Numbered from the stretch's first letter, positions 33,253-42,387 are shown. The stretch: 51,349 nucleotides of DNA from an uncultured bacterium (GCA_905215815.1 CAJMRN010000003.1:1-51349), one strand, 5' to 3'. Notes: generated from the sequence alone by a model not told the origin. Numbers and translations are program-made.

Positions 33253-34467
33253 ATGAAATACGACTTCACTTCAATCATCGACCGCCACGGCATGGACTCC
33301 ATCGCCGTTGACTCTTGGGGCGAGATCCCCGGCATGGCTCCAAACGCACCCGACGAGGGCTTCGATCGCATTCCCATGTGGGTGGCCGACATGAACTTTG
33401 CCACGGTGCCCACGGTCCAGGAGCGCATCATTCAGCGTGCCCAGCATCCCATGTTTGGCTACTTTAACCCGCGTCCCGAGTACTTCGACCGCATCATCGA
33501 ATGGCAGAGTCGCCGCAATGGCGTCGAGGGCCTGCGCCCTGAACATATCGGCTACGAAAACGGCGTACTGGGCGGTGTCGTGTCGACGTTGCGCGCGTAT
33601 GTACAGCCGGGCGATGCGGTGTTGGTCCACAGCCCCACCTACATCGGCTTTACCAAGTCTATCGAAGCCGCGGGCTATCGTATTGTCCACAGCCCGCTTA
33701 AACTCGACAACCAGGGCGTGTGGCGCATGGACTTTGAGGACATGGAGCGCAAGCTCGCCCAAAACCACATTCATGCCGCGGTATTCTGCTCGCCGCACAA
33801 TCCCTGCGGCCGCGTATGGGAGCGTGACGAGATCGAGCGCGCCATGGACATCTATCGCCAGCACGATTGCGTGGTGATCTCGGACGAGATTTGGTCCGAT
33901 ATCATCCTGCCGGGGCACAAGCACATCCCGACGCAGTCGGTGAGCGAGGATGCTCGCATGCGCACGGTTGCCCTCTACGCGCCCAGCAAGACGTTCAACC
34001 TGGCGGGTCTGGTCGGCAGCTACCACATCATCTATAACGAAACACTGCGCGACCGCGTGTGCGCCGTGTCCAACAAGACTCACTACAACGAGATGAATGT
34101 CCTCTCCATGCATGCGCTTATCGGTGCCTACCAGCCGCAAGGCTACGAGTGGGTGGACGAGCTCAACCAGGTGCTTGCCGGCAATATCGAGTACTTCTGC
34201 GATTACGTGGACGAGCATTTTGAGGGCGTGTCCTATTCACGTTCGCAGGGCACGTACATGGTGTTTCTGGACTGCACCGAGTGGTGCCGCGAGCATGGCC
34301 GCGATATTCAGTGGCTGCTCGACGAGGGGGCGCGCGTGGGCGTGGGGTATCAGGACGGCCGTCCGTTCCACGGGCCCTGCCACATTCGCGTGAATCTGGC
34401 GCTGCCGCTTTCGCGCGTGAGGGAAGCGTGCGACCGCCTGGACCGCTACGTTTTTAATGCACGGTAA
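33253..34467 (+). CDS. MalY/PatB-family PLP-dependent C-S lyase/aminotransferase
   Basis: A 404-residue fold-type I PLP enzyme. The Schiff-base Lys246 is in YAPSKTFNLAGL. SPHNPCGRVW, SDEIWSDI and the N-terminal MWVADMNFATVPTV are characteristic of the MalY/PatB cystathionine beta-lyase-like group. The usual reaction is beta-elimination of cystathionine or cysteine to a thiol or H2S, pyruvate and ammonia. GGGAGTCC precedes ATG 33253. It is a single-gene unit ending in a strong hairpin. Cytoplasmic. Confidence 0.93.
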   Translation: MKYDFTSIIDRHGMDSIAVDSWGEIPGMAPNAPDEGFDRIPMWVADMNFATVPTVQERIIQRAQHPMFGYFNPRPEYFDRIIEWQSRRNGVEGLRPEHIGYENGVLGGVVSTLRAYVQPGDAVLVHSPTYIGFTKSIEAAGYRIVHSPLKLDNQGVWRMDFEDMERKLAQNHIHAAVFCSPHNPCGRVWERDEIERAMDIYRQHDCVVISDEIWSDIILPGHKHIPTQSVSEDARMRTVALYAPSKTFNLAGLVGSYHIIYNETLRDRVCAVSNKTHYNEMNVLSMHALIGAYQPQGYEWVDELNQVLAGNIEYFCDYVDEHFEGVSYSRSQGTYMVFLDCTEWCREHGRDIQWLLDEGARVGVGYQDGRPFHGPCHIRVNLALPLSRVREACDRLDRYVFNAR

Positions 34468-34477
34468 GCGTGCGCTG

Positions 34478-34519
34478 CATGTGGGGCCTTCTGCCAAGTC
34501 GGCTAGAAGGCCCCACATG
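34478..34519 (+). terminator. Long hairpin after the C-S lyase gene
   Basis: CATGTGGGGCCTTCT / AGAAGGCCCCACATG, a perfect 15-bp stem with an inner GCC/GGC pairing. There is no U-tract after it, so termination by it alone is uncertain. Confidence 0.55.
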
Positions 34520-34560
34520 GTAAAGCGTCTGTAACCATTGGGCACTCGTGTGGTTTTGTT

Positions 34561-34569
34561 TGCTATTAT
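34561..34569 (+). promoter_or_regulatory. Candidate extended -10 promoter of the sensor operon
   Basis: TG-C-TATTAT forms an extended -10 element 43 nt before ATG 34612. The -35 region is poor, which extended -10 promoters tolerate. Confidence 0.35.
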
Positions 34570-34611
34570 CTTTAACCATTTCAGTCTGTAAACAGGATCG
34601 TCTGGAGCTCG

Positions 34612-34776
34612 ATGAAAAGACCCCGTCGCTCGGTTGCCATTTCGTTGTTTGTCGCGCTTGCAGTGGCGAGCGCCTTTGTCGTAGCGATAGCTGGCTGTTC
34701 CGGGTCGAATGGCAGAGCCTCGACGCCTGCATCAAAAGGCCCGGGACACCTCGCAGGTCAAGGACGACAACCTTAA
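34612..34776 (+). pseudogene. Lipoprotein signal peptide separated by frameshift from the binding protein
   Basis: ATG 34612 has GGAG 4 nt upstream and encodes MKRPRRSVAISLFVALAVAS, a membrane segment and the lipobox IAGC, then a short polar stretch before TAA at 34774. The solute-binding protein continues in the next frame from about 34709. Removing one A from the AAAA at 34734-34737 would join the two frames as SKARDTSQVKDD, giving a normal 290-residue lipoprotein. This is either a true +1 mutation, a slippage site or a sequencing error. Confidence 0.75.
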
Positions 34777-35482
34777 GACGCTCAACGTTGGCAGCGACCT
34801 CTATCCGCCGTTTGTGTATACCGACGAGTACGGCGATATCGTTGGCCTGGATGTCGAGATATTGACCGAGGCTTTGGCCCGCATTGGTTACAAGCCAAAG
34901 TACCAGCTGATCGATTGGGAAAAGAAGAACGAGCTACTGGCGAGCGGCGAGCTCGATTGCGTCATGGGCAGCTTTAGCATGACGGGTCGCGAAGACGAGT
35001 ATCGTTGGGCCGGCCCATACCTTGCGAGCCGCCAGGTGGTCGCGGTCGATCCCCAGAGCGATATCTACACGCTTGCCGATCTTGAGGATAAGGTCGTGGC
35101 GGTCCAGTCCACCACCAAGCCTGAGGACATTTTGCTCAATCGTACAAATGAAAACGTTCCGCAGATCAAGGAACTCTACTGCTTTTCGGACCGCTCATAC
35201 CTGAACCCGGCGCTTGTCGAGGGTCTGGTCGACGCCATCGCCGCGCATGAGTCCTCGCTGCTCACCTACGAAAAAGACTATGGTGTGACGTATCGAATTT
35301 TGGATGAGCCGCTGCTTGAGGTTGGTTTGGGTACCGCTTTCGATATCAACGATACGCGCGGCATCGACGTTAAGCTCACCCATGCCTACCAGGAAATGCT
35401 AGCCGACGGCACCATGAAACGCCTGGTGTCAAAGTACTTTGATGACCCTTCGCCCTTTTTGAATATAGAGGGCCTGTCATGA
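34709..35482 (+). CDS. Family 3 solute-binding protein, frameshifted from its signal peptide
   Basis: A periplasmic-type binding domain (SBP_bac_3) of about 235 residues, similar to amino acid-binding proteins. It starts with LNVGSDLYPPFVYTDEYGDIVGLDVEI and contains DCVMGSFSMT, TLADLEDKVVAV and the GTAFDIND, VSKYF ending. ATG 34709 is only the first start codon in this frame and has no ribosome site. The true start is probably the lipoprotein signal at 34612 in another frame. The stop overlaps the kinase start by 4 bp (ATGA). It lies directly ahead of a hybrid kinase, so it probably binds a ligand for that sensor rather than serving an ABC transporter. Confidence 0.88.
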   Translation: MAEPRRLHQKARDTSQVKDDNLKTLNVGSDLYPPFVYTDEYGDIVGLDVEILTEALARIGYKPKYQLIDWEKKNELLASGELDCVMGSFSMTGREDEYRWAGPYLASRQVVAVDPQSDIYTLADLEDKVVAVQSTTKPEDILLNRTNENVPQIKELYCFSDRSYLNPALVEGLVDAIAAHESSLLTYEKDYGVTYRILDEPLLEVGLGTAFDINDTRGIDVKLTHAYQEMLADGTMKRLVSKYFDDPSPFLNIEGLS

Positions 35483-37671
35483 TCGGTGCACCCGACCACG
35501 CCGTAGAGAAGCGGGGCAATCGTTCGGCAGGGGCATGGCTCCTTGTCGCCCTGCTGGGGATGGCGCTCTCGGTTGTTGCCGGTATGATGAGCTACGGCTA
35601 CACGACAGCTCAGGCCGAGCAGCGCTTTGCCGACGTTGTCGATTACGTGGCGACGCAGAGCCTTTCCTACGATGCATTCAACAGCGCCTATACGACCAAA
35701 AACCTGATTCGCGTTATGGAGATCGCCGGAGAGACAGCGCGCGATATGGAGCGCGACGGTTCGGTGGATAACGCCATGCTGGAGCAATATGCCGACCAGT
35801 TCAACGTGAGCGCACTGATCGTAACGGACGCATCGGGCAACCTGGTGTCTGAGTTCTCGACGGATGGCGTGGGCTACGAGTCGCTTGCTACGTATCTCAA
35901 AGAAACGTCCGTGCTGGAGGTGGCAGCCCATCCGCTTAAGTTCTATACCGCCCGTATCACGCTTGCGGATGATTCGGTCGCAGACATTGGCTGCGTGACC
36001 CGGCAGGATGGCGAGGGCATCGTTGTCGCAGTGAGACACCAGAGCGCCAAGGCGGTCGCGAGCAATACGCTCAAACTGCAGAGCCTGCTCGGTGGTTACG
36101 AGACCATCGACAGTGGCAATATCGTGATCGAAAGCGATGGCAAGGTCGTTGCGACCAATGTCGTTGAACCCACCATATTGGGCGTATTCGATCTGCCTGC
36201 AACGGATGTCTTTATTGTCGACGGTATTAAGGATCGATGCCTGCCCGGCAAAGTCCGACTGGTCAACGCCAGCGGCGAGTGGTATTTGGGCACATTTGGA
36301 AAAGCGCGCGGGTTCTACGTGTACACCTATGCCTCGGCGCGGCGCTACTTTGAGGTCGTCGCGGCTGTTGCTGCCGGCGTGCTGGTGCTCTACGGCGGTG
36401 TTATAGCCGTTGTTGTGATGGCGCGTCGCCGCGCTGATCGTCGACGTTTGACGGACTTGCTGCAGCAGGAGCGCGACTATGGTGACAGGCTGGCTAAGGC
36501 AGCGCGTGAGGCCTCGTCTGCCAACTCGGCAAAGACGGAGTTTCTACGTCGCATGAGCCACGATCTGCGCACGCCCATCAACGGCATTCGCGGCATGGTC
36601 GAGGTCGGCGATGCCAATGCGGACGATCTGCAAAAGCAGACCGAGTGCCGCTCAAAAATCTGGACGGCATCGGGACTGCTGCTCGACCTTGCCAACGAGG
36701 CGCTCGATATGAGTCGCTTGGGGAGCGGCCAGGTCAATCTGGAACTTGTTCCCACAAACTTGGTGACCCTCACCCGCGAAGTGTGCGATATTCTGGAGCG
36801 CCAGGCCGAGGAGCGCCTGGTGACAATTGTCTACGACCAGCAGACGCTTAATCATCCCTATGCGTGGGTGAGCATGACGCACCTCAAGCGTTTGTTGCTC
36901 AATATTGCCGGCAATGCCGTCAAGTACAACCGCCAGGGCGGCTATGTCCGCCTGGTGTGCCGCGAGGTGGAGCCGGCGGATGGCATCCCCGTCTATGAAT
37001 ACACGATCGCCGACAACGGTATTGGCATGAGCGAGGAGTTCCAACAGCACCTCTACGAGCCGTTTTGCCGCGAGGAGCAACAGGTGGAAGGTACTTCATC
37101 GGGAACTGGCCTGGGCGCGCCTATCGCAAAACAGTTGGTCGAGCTTATGGGCGGAACCATGAGCTTTACGAGCGTCTTGGGGCAGGGGACGACGTTTACC
37201 ATCTGTCTACCGTTCGAGAAATGCAAACGCTCCGAGATTCCTCAGGCAGTTCGCGTGGATGGGGGCGATGGCGATGCACTCCAGGGCTTGCGCGTTTTGC
37301 TCGTAGAGGATAACGATCTGAATGCCGAGATCGCGCAGTTTACGCTCAGCCGTGCCGGTGCCGTCGTGTCGCATGCTAAGGATGGCGAGTCTGCCGTTGA
37401 GGCGTTTGCCGCGAGCGCACCGCACGAGTACGACGTGGTGTTGATGGACACCATGATGCCTGGCATCGATGGCCTTGAGGCCACGCGTCAGATTCGAGCA
37501 CTCGATCGCGAGGATGCCGCGACCACGCCGATTATCGCCGTGAGCGCCAACGCCTTTGCCGACGATCGCAGGCTTTCGCGCGAGGCGGGCATGAACGCGC
37601 GCCTGAGTAAACCCGTGAGCTCGCAGGAGCTCGTTGAGGCGCTTGCGCACATCGCCGCCGACGCTTCATAA
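35479..37671 (+). CDS. Hybrid sensor histidine kinase/response regulator
   Basis: A 730-residue membrane hybrid kinase. TM1 is at residues 18-40, an extracytoplasmic sensor domain at about 41-288, TM2 at about 291-314. HisKA has His361 in MSHDLRTPINGI; HATPase has LNIAGNAVKYN and DNGIGM. A C-terminal receiver has Asp657 in LMDTMMPGIDG and Lys in LSKPV. There is no output DNA-binding domain, so phosphotransfer to another protein is expected. It is coupled to the solute-binding protein by a 4-bp overlap and lies convergent with a paralogous sensor at 38264-41068 whose binding domains are fused. Confidence 0.94.
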   Translation: MIGAPDHAVEKRGNRSAGAWLLVALLGMALSVVAGMMSYGYTTAQAEQRFADVVDYVATQSLSYDAFNSAYTTKNLIRVMEIAGETARDMERDGSVDNAMLEQYADQFNVSALIVTDASGNLVSEFSTDGVGYESLATYLKETSVLEVAAHPLKFYTARITLADDSVADIGCVTRQDGEGIVVAVRHQSAKAVASNTLKLQSLLGGYETIDSGNIVIESDGKVVATNVVEPTILGVFDLPATDVFIVDGIKDRCLPGKVRLVNASGEWYLGTFGKARGFYVYTYASARRYFEVVAAVAAGVLVLYGGVIAVVVMARRRADRRRLTDLLQQERDYGDRLAKAAREASSANSAKTEFLRRMSHDLRTPINGIRGMVEVGDANADDLQKQTECRSKIWTASGLLLDLANEALDMSRLGSGQVNLELVPTNLVTLTREVCDILERQAEERLVTIVYDQQTLNHPYAWVSMTHLKRLLLNIAGNAVKYNRQGGYVRLVCREVEPADGIPVYEYTIADNGIGMSEEFQQHLYEPFCREEQQVEGTSSGTGLGAPIAKQLVELMGGTMSFTSVLGQGTTFTICLPFEKCKRSEIPQAVRVDGGDGDALQGLRVLLVEDNDLNAEIAQFTLSRAGAVVSHAKDGESAVEAFAASAPHEYDVVLMDTMMPGIDGLEATRQIRALDREDAATTPIIAVSANAFADDRRLSREAGMNARLSKPVSSQELVEALAHIAADAS

Positions 37672-37673
37672 GC

Positions 37674-37713
37674 ATATGGCCCGGTTCCAAGGTGGGTTGG
37701 AGCCGGGCCATAT
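37674..37713. terminator. Hairpin between the kinase and the PNPOx-family gene
   Basis: ATATGGCCCGGTTCCAA / TTGGAGCCGGGCCATAT, 17 bp with one G-U pair, 6-nt loop. It lies just after the kinase stop. The plus side is followed by TGCTATTTG, a weak T-tract, so it may terminate the kinase transcript. Confidence 0.6.
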
Positions 37714-37741
37714 TGCTATTTGTGACGTCTGCTCTTGAGGC

Positions 37742-38221
37742 TTACTTTTCCTGAATCTGCTTACCGCAGAGATGCTCAATCGAAATCTCGTAAAGCTGGA
37801 CGCCCTTAATGTCCTTGGCGATTTCCTCTTCGACTTCCTCGGCAGAAGGGTAGTACTTAAGGGCGAGCTGGCGGACTTTGTCCTCGATAAACGCGGGGGT
37901 GTCATTCGCCAGGCGACAACGGCCAAAGACGACGGTGCTCATAACGTAGGGAGCCCAGTCGCCGTTCTGGTACCACTCGTTTCCGTAAACGGTAAAGCAG
38001 ACTTTGTCATCGCGCTTGAGTGCGTCGACCTTGTGGCCAGCCTTGGCGCCATGGAAATAAATCTTGTCGTGCTCGGCGTCAAAGAAGTAGTTGACGGGAA
38101 TGGCGTACGGGTAGCCATCGTCGCCGTTGACGGCAAAGACGCCGCGCTTGCAGGTAGCGAGCAGTTCGCGCGCTTCCTCGTCGGTGATGGCGCGTTTCTT
38201 TCGACGTAAGGGCCTAAACAT
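37742..38221 (-). CDS. Pyridoxamine 5'-phosphate oxidase-family flavoprotein
   Basis: A 159-residue split-barrel FMN protein. ITDEEARELLATCKRGVFAV, YAIPVNYFFD and KIYFHGAKAGHKVDAL are typical of the NimA/PNPOx-like group, which includes nitroimidazole reductases and many uncharacterised FMN or F420-type proteins. KVCFTVYGNEW is also characteristic. ATG 38221 has AAAGGAAG 6 nt upstream. It lies between two convergent sensor operons and probably has its own transcript. Activity is unknown. Confidence 0.9.
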   Translation of the reverse strand: MFRPLRRKKRAITDEEARELLATCKRGVFAVNGDDGYPYAIPVNYFFDAEHDKIYFHGAKAGHKVDALKRDDKVCFTVYGNEWYQNGDWAPYVMSTVVFGRCRLANDTPAFIEDKVRQLALKYYPSAEEVEEEIAKDIKGVQLYEISIEHLCGKQIQEK

Positions 38222-38263
38222 CGTTGGCTTCCTTTCTGGTCGTGCGTGGTGGTTGAGCACAAA

Positions 38264-41068
38264 CTATAGCGAAACGGATCCGTTTTTCTTGATGCGGGCG
38301 AGTATGATTTTGAGCTTGTTAAAGTCGAGCGGTTTGGACAGATGGGCGTTCATGCCGGCATCGTGTGCCGCCTGGGCGTCTTCGGCAAAGGCGTTGGCGG
38401 TGAGCGCGATGATGGGGATATCGGCTGCATCGACCTTCTCGCTCAGACGAATCACGCGGGTTGCCTCGTAGCCGTCCATGTCCGGCATCATAATGTCCAT
38501 CAAAATGGCATCGAAGCTGCCGGCGGGATGCGACAGGTACAGATCGACGACTTCGTTGCCGTTGGCGGCGCGGGTGACCACGATGCCCTCGGATTCTAGC
38601 AGCGCCTGGGCAATCACGGCATTCAATTCGTTGTCTTCGGCGAGCAGCACGTTCATGTCGGCGAGCGAGCAGTCGGGCGCACTCTCAACCGTATTCGCCC
38701 GCGCCTGGGGATTCTCGTCGATATCGAGCGGAATCTCCACGTAGAACGAGGTGCCCACATGGAGCTCACTGGTGACTTCGATAGTGCCGTCCATCAGTTC
38801 AATAAGCGACTTGACGATTGGCATGCCCATGCCGGTTCCTTGGAACTTGCTGCGCGCATCGTCACCTTCTTGGGCAAACGGCTCATAGATATGCTTTAAA
38901 AACTTGGGAGTCATACCAATGCCGGTATCCGAAACGCTAAAGCAAAAGAGAGCGCGCCCGTTATCGAGTGGCTTGGTCTTTGAGCTAAAGGTGACGGAGC
39001 CGCCGTGCTTGTTGTACTTAATGCTGTTGTCTAACAGGTTGATCATGATCTGTCGGATATGGGTGGGACTGCCGACCATGTATGGCCCCGTGGCGTACGG
39101 CAGACTATTGTCCTGCATTGTGATGCCGTTACTGGACGCGCGGAGCTTGCACAGCACCAGTGTATCGTCACAGAGCTCTTTGAGGTTAAAAGGCGTATGC
39201 TCCAGTGTTAGCTTGCGGTCTTCGATTTTGCCCATCTCGAGGATGTCGTTGATTAGCGAGAGCAGGTGATTGGCGGCAACGCGCGCCTTGGCACGGCTCT
39301 CGCGGGCGACCTGGATATCGCCTTCCTTCAATTCCTCGATCTCGATAAGGCCCAGGATACCGTTGAGCGGCGTTCGGATGTCGTGGCTCATGCGCGTGAG
39401 GAATGCCGTCTTAGCGGCGTTGGCAGCGTCGGCTTTTTTGCGCTCGGTTCGAGCGCGCACGAGCGCCCAGATGAGCAGGACGATACCGACCGACAACATA
39501 CCGATGAGGGCAGCTGCAACGGCGGCACGGTTGCGATAAAGGAATTGAAGCGTGTTGGATTCCTGGGCCGTGTACGACGTGGAGGAGTAATTGCTTGCGG
39601 AGAGCGATTCTCCGGCATTGATGATGCCCTTGTTGACGATTCCCAGCAGCTCGGGCTTTCCGCGCGAAATCCAGCACGAGAGCTCACAGGTGTCAGGGAG
39701 CTCGGCCGTCTCGTAACCTTCGAGATCATAACGGTCGCCGATGGTTTTTATGCGTGAGCTGGGAGCGACGATGCAGTGCGCCGTTCCCTTCCTGAGGGCG
39801 TCGAACGCTTCATCGTCGGATTGGTATTCGGTCACGGTCGCTGTGGGAAACAGGCTTTCAAGTGCATTTTTGTTGACAAACGATGATTTGGTACAGGCGA
39901 TGTTCTGAAGGTCTTTGTTCAGGTCGCTGCCGGTGTGGATGGCGGTGAGGGACACGGTCCCCAACGATGCCGACTGCACAACGCCTGATTGCTCGGCAAC
40001 CCAGTAATCTCGGTATACCGGCAGCGCAACGTCTATGCTTCCCTTTGACAGAGCCTTTGACATCATCTTGTAGCTATCAAAGGCGACGGTTTTGACCGTA
40101 ATGCCAAATTTATCGTGCAACGTCGTCGCAAGCGATGCGAGCGAGCCTTCCATTTCGCCGTTTTCGTCTTCGTTGCAGTAGGGGAGTTTGCCCGTAATGT
40201 AGCCGAGCGTGATGGTGTTGTCATTTGCTTTGAGCCAGGAACGTTCGGGGCCGTTGAGCGATGATGAACCGCTGTTTTTGACCGAGTAGTTAGATTTGAC
40301 TTCGTCGATATAGCGTGGGTTGACGCGGGCGATTGCCGACATGGCGGCATTGATGTCGTCCATTAGGTCGGGGCGGCTTTTGGGGACGGCAAAGTAGTAG
40401 TCGCTCGAACCAACGTAGAACATGGGCGACGCATCGGGCGACGAAATGGTGTCGTTCATGATGACGGCATCGACTTCGTCGTTTGCGAGCGCGTCAAAGA
40501 GGGCGCCGCCAGTGTCGATTTCTTTATAGGTGCAGGTAATGCCTTCGTTGGCGAGCCACTGCCGGCCAACAAAGGTTTGCATAACGTCGGGGTTGTAGCC
40601 GATGGTAAGGCCTTGGAGCGCTTGGGGGTCGCCCTTGGCCAGATCGTCGCGATCGGGCTTGGCGTAGATGTAGTAGCGCTCGGTGCCCTCGGGGTTCGAG
40701 GAAAAGAGCAGCTTTTGGGCGCGTTCCTCGGAGTAGGAGATGTTGGGCATGAGGTCGATCTCGCCCGCCTCGAGCATGTCCAAAAGCTCGGTGAAGGTGC
40801 CGGAGACGTATTCGTACCGCCAGCCGGGCGTGTAGTACGATAGGGTCTGGAGGTACTCGTAACCCCATCCCGAGAGACGCTCGCCGGGGGTGCCGTCCTG
40901 GAAGCCCTCGTTGTTGACGAGCCAACCAACGCGGACCGTCTTGACTGGCTGACTAGAGTCATCGGCAAAAGCCTGAACAGGCGCGATTGAACTCAGCACG
41001 GCAAGCGCGGCAAGCACAATGGTCAGGGCGCGACATATAACTGAACGAAGGGCAGTGGCAGCTCTCAC
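38264..41068 (-). CDS. BvgS-like hybrid sensor kinase with two fused solute-binding domains
   Basis: A 934-residue hybrid kinase. A signal peptide ends near PVQAFA. Two venus-flytrap (SBP_bac_3-like) domains follow, about residues 40-260 (VRVGWLVNNEGFQDG, IDLMPNISYSEER) and 270-510 (ITLGYITGKLPYC). TM is at about 525-548. HisKA has His562 in MSHDIRTPLNGI, HATPase has DNSIKYN and GTGMGMPI, and the receiver has Asp858 in LMDIMMPDMDG. GTG 41068 is chosen because AGGA lies 6 nt upstream; TTG 41074 is an alternative. It faces the sensor operon at 34612-37671, a split version of the same plan. Confidence 0.93.
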   Translation of the reverse strand: MRAATALRSVICRALTIVLAALAVLSSIAPVQAFADDSSQPVKTVRVGWLVNNEGFQDGTPGERLSGWGYEYLQTLSYYTPGWRYEYVSGTFTELLDMLEAGEIDLMPNISYSEERAQKLLFSSNPEGTERYYIYAKPDRDDLAKGDPQALQGLTIGYNPDVMQTFVGRQWLANEGITCTYKEIDTGGALFDALANDEVDAVIMNDTISSPDASPMFYVGSSDYYFAVPKSRPDLMDDINAAMSAIARVNPRYIDEVKSNYSVKNSGSSSLNGPERSWLKANDNTITLGYITGKLPYCNEDENGEMEGSLASLATTLHDKFGITVKTVAFDSYKMMSKALSKGSIDVALPVYRDYWVAEQSGVVQSASLGTVSLTAIHTGSDLNKDLQNIACTKSSFVNKNALESLFPTATVTEYQSDDEAFDALRKGTAHCIVAPSSRIKTIGDRYDLEGYETAELPDTCELSCWISRGKPELLGIVNKGIINAGESLSASNYSSTSYTAQESNTLQFLYRNRAAVAAALIGMLSVGIVLLIWALVRARTERKKADAANAAKTAFLTRMSHDIRTPLNGILGLIEIEELKEGDIQVARESRAKARVAANHLLSLINDILEMGKIEDRKLTLEHTPFNLKELCDDTLVLCKLRASSNGITMQDNSLPYATGPYMVGSPTHIRQIMINLLDNSIKYNKHGGSVTFSSKTKPLDNGRALFCFSVSDTGIGMTPKFLKHIYEPFAQEGDDARSKFQGTGMGMPIVKSLIELMDGTIEVTSELHVGTSFYVEIPLDIDENPQARANTVESAPDCSLADMNVLLAEDNELNAVIAQALLESEGIVVTRAANGNEVVDLYLSHPAGSFDAILMDIMMPDMDGYEATRVIRLSEKVDAADIPIIALTANAFAEDAQAAHDAGMNAHLSKPLDFNKLKIILARIKKNGSVSL

Positions 41069-41155
41069 ATGCAATCCTAACGAATCGAGACATTACCGCA
41101 TAAGGATACCAGCTCAGCCTGCCCAGTTGGCAGCTGTACCGCTAAACGCTCCCGC

Positions 41156-41213
41156 CCGGCAGCTGGGGACAGTCCCTTTCTGCCGGCACAAAAGGAACGT
41201 CCCTGGCTGCCGG
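41156..41213. repeat. Two overlapping palindromes of the GGGAC family
   Basis: CCGGCAGCTGGGGAC-A-GTCCCTTTCTGCCGG (41156-41186), then CCGGCACAAAAGGAAC-GTCCCTGGCTGCCGG (41183-41213), sharing the central CCGG. Outer arms CCGGCAG/CTGCCGG differ from the other copies but are complementary. It lies between the sensor kinase and the K+ channel gene. Confidence 0.8.
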
Positions 41214-41266
41214 TTGTGGGACAATACCGGGCGAACGTGATTGGGCGTCTGGGAAAAGGGGTCGCG

Positions 41267-41692
41267 ATGAACAAGTTGAGGACGCTTGCCGATGTGCTGC
41301 GACAGGCTGGCTTTGCGCGCATCACGGGTCTGTTTCTTATCTTTTACCTGCTGTGCTCGACGGCTGTCTGGCTGTCCGAGCCTACGACCCTCACCTTTGG
41401 CGATGGACTTTGGTTTAGCTTCGAGACGGTCTCGACCATCGGCTTTGGCGACATTCCGGCCGAAACACCGGTTGCCCGCGCTATTACCGTCGTCTTGAGC
41501 GTTATTAGCATCTTCTACATCGCCATGCTCACGGGCGTGGCGGTGAACTACTGCAATACGCTCATCAAGATGCGTCAAAAGGACACCATGGCGCGCTTTA
41601 TGGACGATCTTGAGCATCTGGAAGAGCTCGATCGCGACCAGCTCGCCGATCTGTCGCGCCGCGTGCGCGAATATCGGCGCCGCCAACGCTAG
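41267..41692 (+). CDS. Two-transmembrane potassium channel family protein
   Basis: A 141-residue ion channel subunit. TM1 is about residues 19-38 (ITGLFLIFYLLCSTAVWL), the pore loop (DGLWFSFETVSTIGFGD) has the K+-selectivity filter TIGFGD, and TM2 is about residues 71-94 (ITVVLSVISIFYIAMLTG). A charged cytoplasmic tail follows, without an RCK/TrkA domain. ATG 41267 is chosen over the longer frame because AAAGGGG precedes it. The channel would be a homotetramer. It is followed by the LOG-family gene after 36 nt. Confidence 0.9.
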   Translation: MNKLRTLADVLRQAGFARITGLFLIFYLLCSTAVWLSEPTTLTFGDGLWFSFETVSTIGFGDIPAETPVARAITVVLSVISIFYIAMLTGVAVNYCNTLIKMRQKDTMARFMDDLEHLEELDRDQLADLSRRVREYRRRQR

Positions 41693-41728
41693 AGCGGGCG
41701 CCGCGCGTCACAATGAGGGGGACTGAAT

Positions 41729-42262
41729 ATGAATATCACCGTGTATCTGGGTGCCAGCGTCGGCAATGACCCGGCGTTTCTGCCCGCGGTGCAGGAGCTG
41801 GGCAACTGGATTGGCGCCAACGGCCAGGCGCTCGTGTACGGTGGGTCCAAGTCGGGACTGATGGGCGCTCTCGCCGATAGCGTACTCGAGGCAGGTGGAC
41901 ACGTGACGGGTGTTGAGCCGAGCTTTTTTATAGAGGCCGAATTTCAACACGACGGTATCGACGACCTCATCGTGACGAGTGATATGGCCGAGCGCAAAGC
42001 CAAGATGATCGAGCTCGGCGATGCGTTCATCGCCTTTCCCGGTGGGACGGGCACGCTCGAGGAGATTGCCGAGGTCATGTCCGCGGTGTCGTTGGGGCAC
42101 CTGAGTGCTCCGTGCATTCTGTATAACCTGGACGGTTACTACAACGATCTTAAGGCGCTGCTCGGGCACATGATTGATAAAGGGCTTTCGAGCCCGAGGC
42201 GCCAGCACGGCATCTACTTTGCCGACGATTTGCGCGAGATTGTCTCGATTATCAACGGATGA
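41729..42262 (+). CDS. LOG-family (TIGR00730) Rossmann-fold protein
   Basis: A 177-residue protein of the LOG/YgdH-type family, which hydrolyses nucleoside monophosphates (cytokinin riboside 5'-monophosphate phosphoribohydrolase-like). The signature PGGTGTLEE lies in FIAFPGGTGTLEEIAEV, with LVYGGSKSGLMG near the N-terminus. Biological role in bacteria is often unknown. It shares strand and close spacing with the K+ channel and the ClC gene, so may be in one transcript with the former. Confidence 0.92.
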   Translation: MNITVYLGASVGNDPAFLPAVQELGNWIGANGQALVYGGSKSGLMGALADSVLEAGGHVTGVEPSFFIEAEFQHDGIDDLIVTSDMAERKAKMIELGDAFIAFPGGTGTLEEIAEVMSAVSLGHLSAPCILYNLDGYYNDLKALLGHMIDKGLSSPRRQHGIYFADDLREIVSIING

Positions 42263-42387
42263 GTCTTGAGCCTGTCCCGCTATGGCTCCCAATGGTGCCG
42301 TTTGCGGCGCAGACGGTTGGCTCGTTCGGGCAACGCTCGCTCTACAATAAAACATAACTATGTCGACTTTGACCGCGGGAGGACCCG

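Noticed and set aside
34709..35482. ABC-transporter amino acid-binding protein
   Set aside because: No permease or ATPase gene is adjacent; the 4-bp overlap with the hybrid kinase points to a sensory role.
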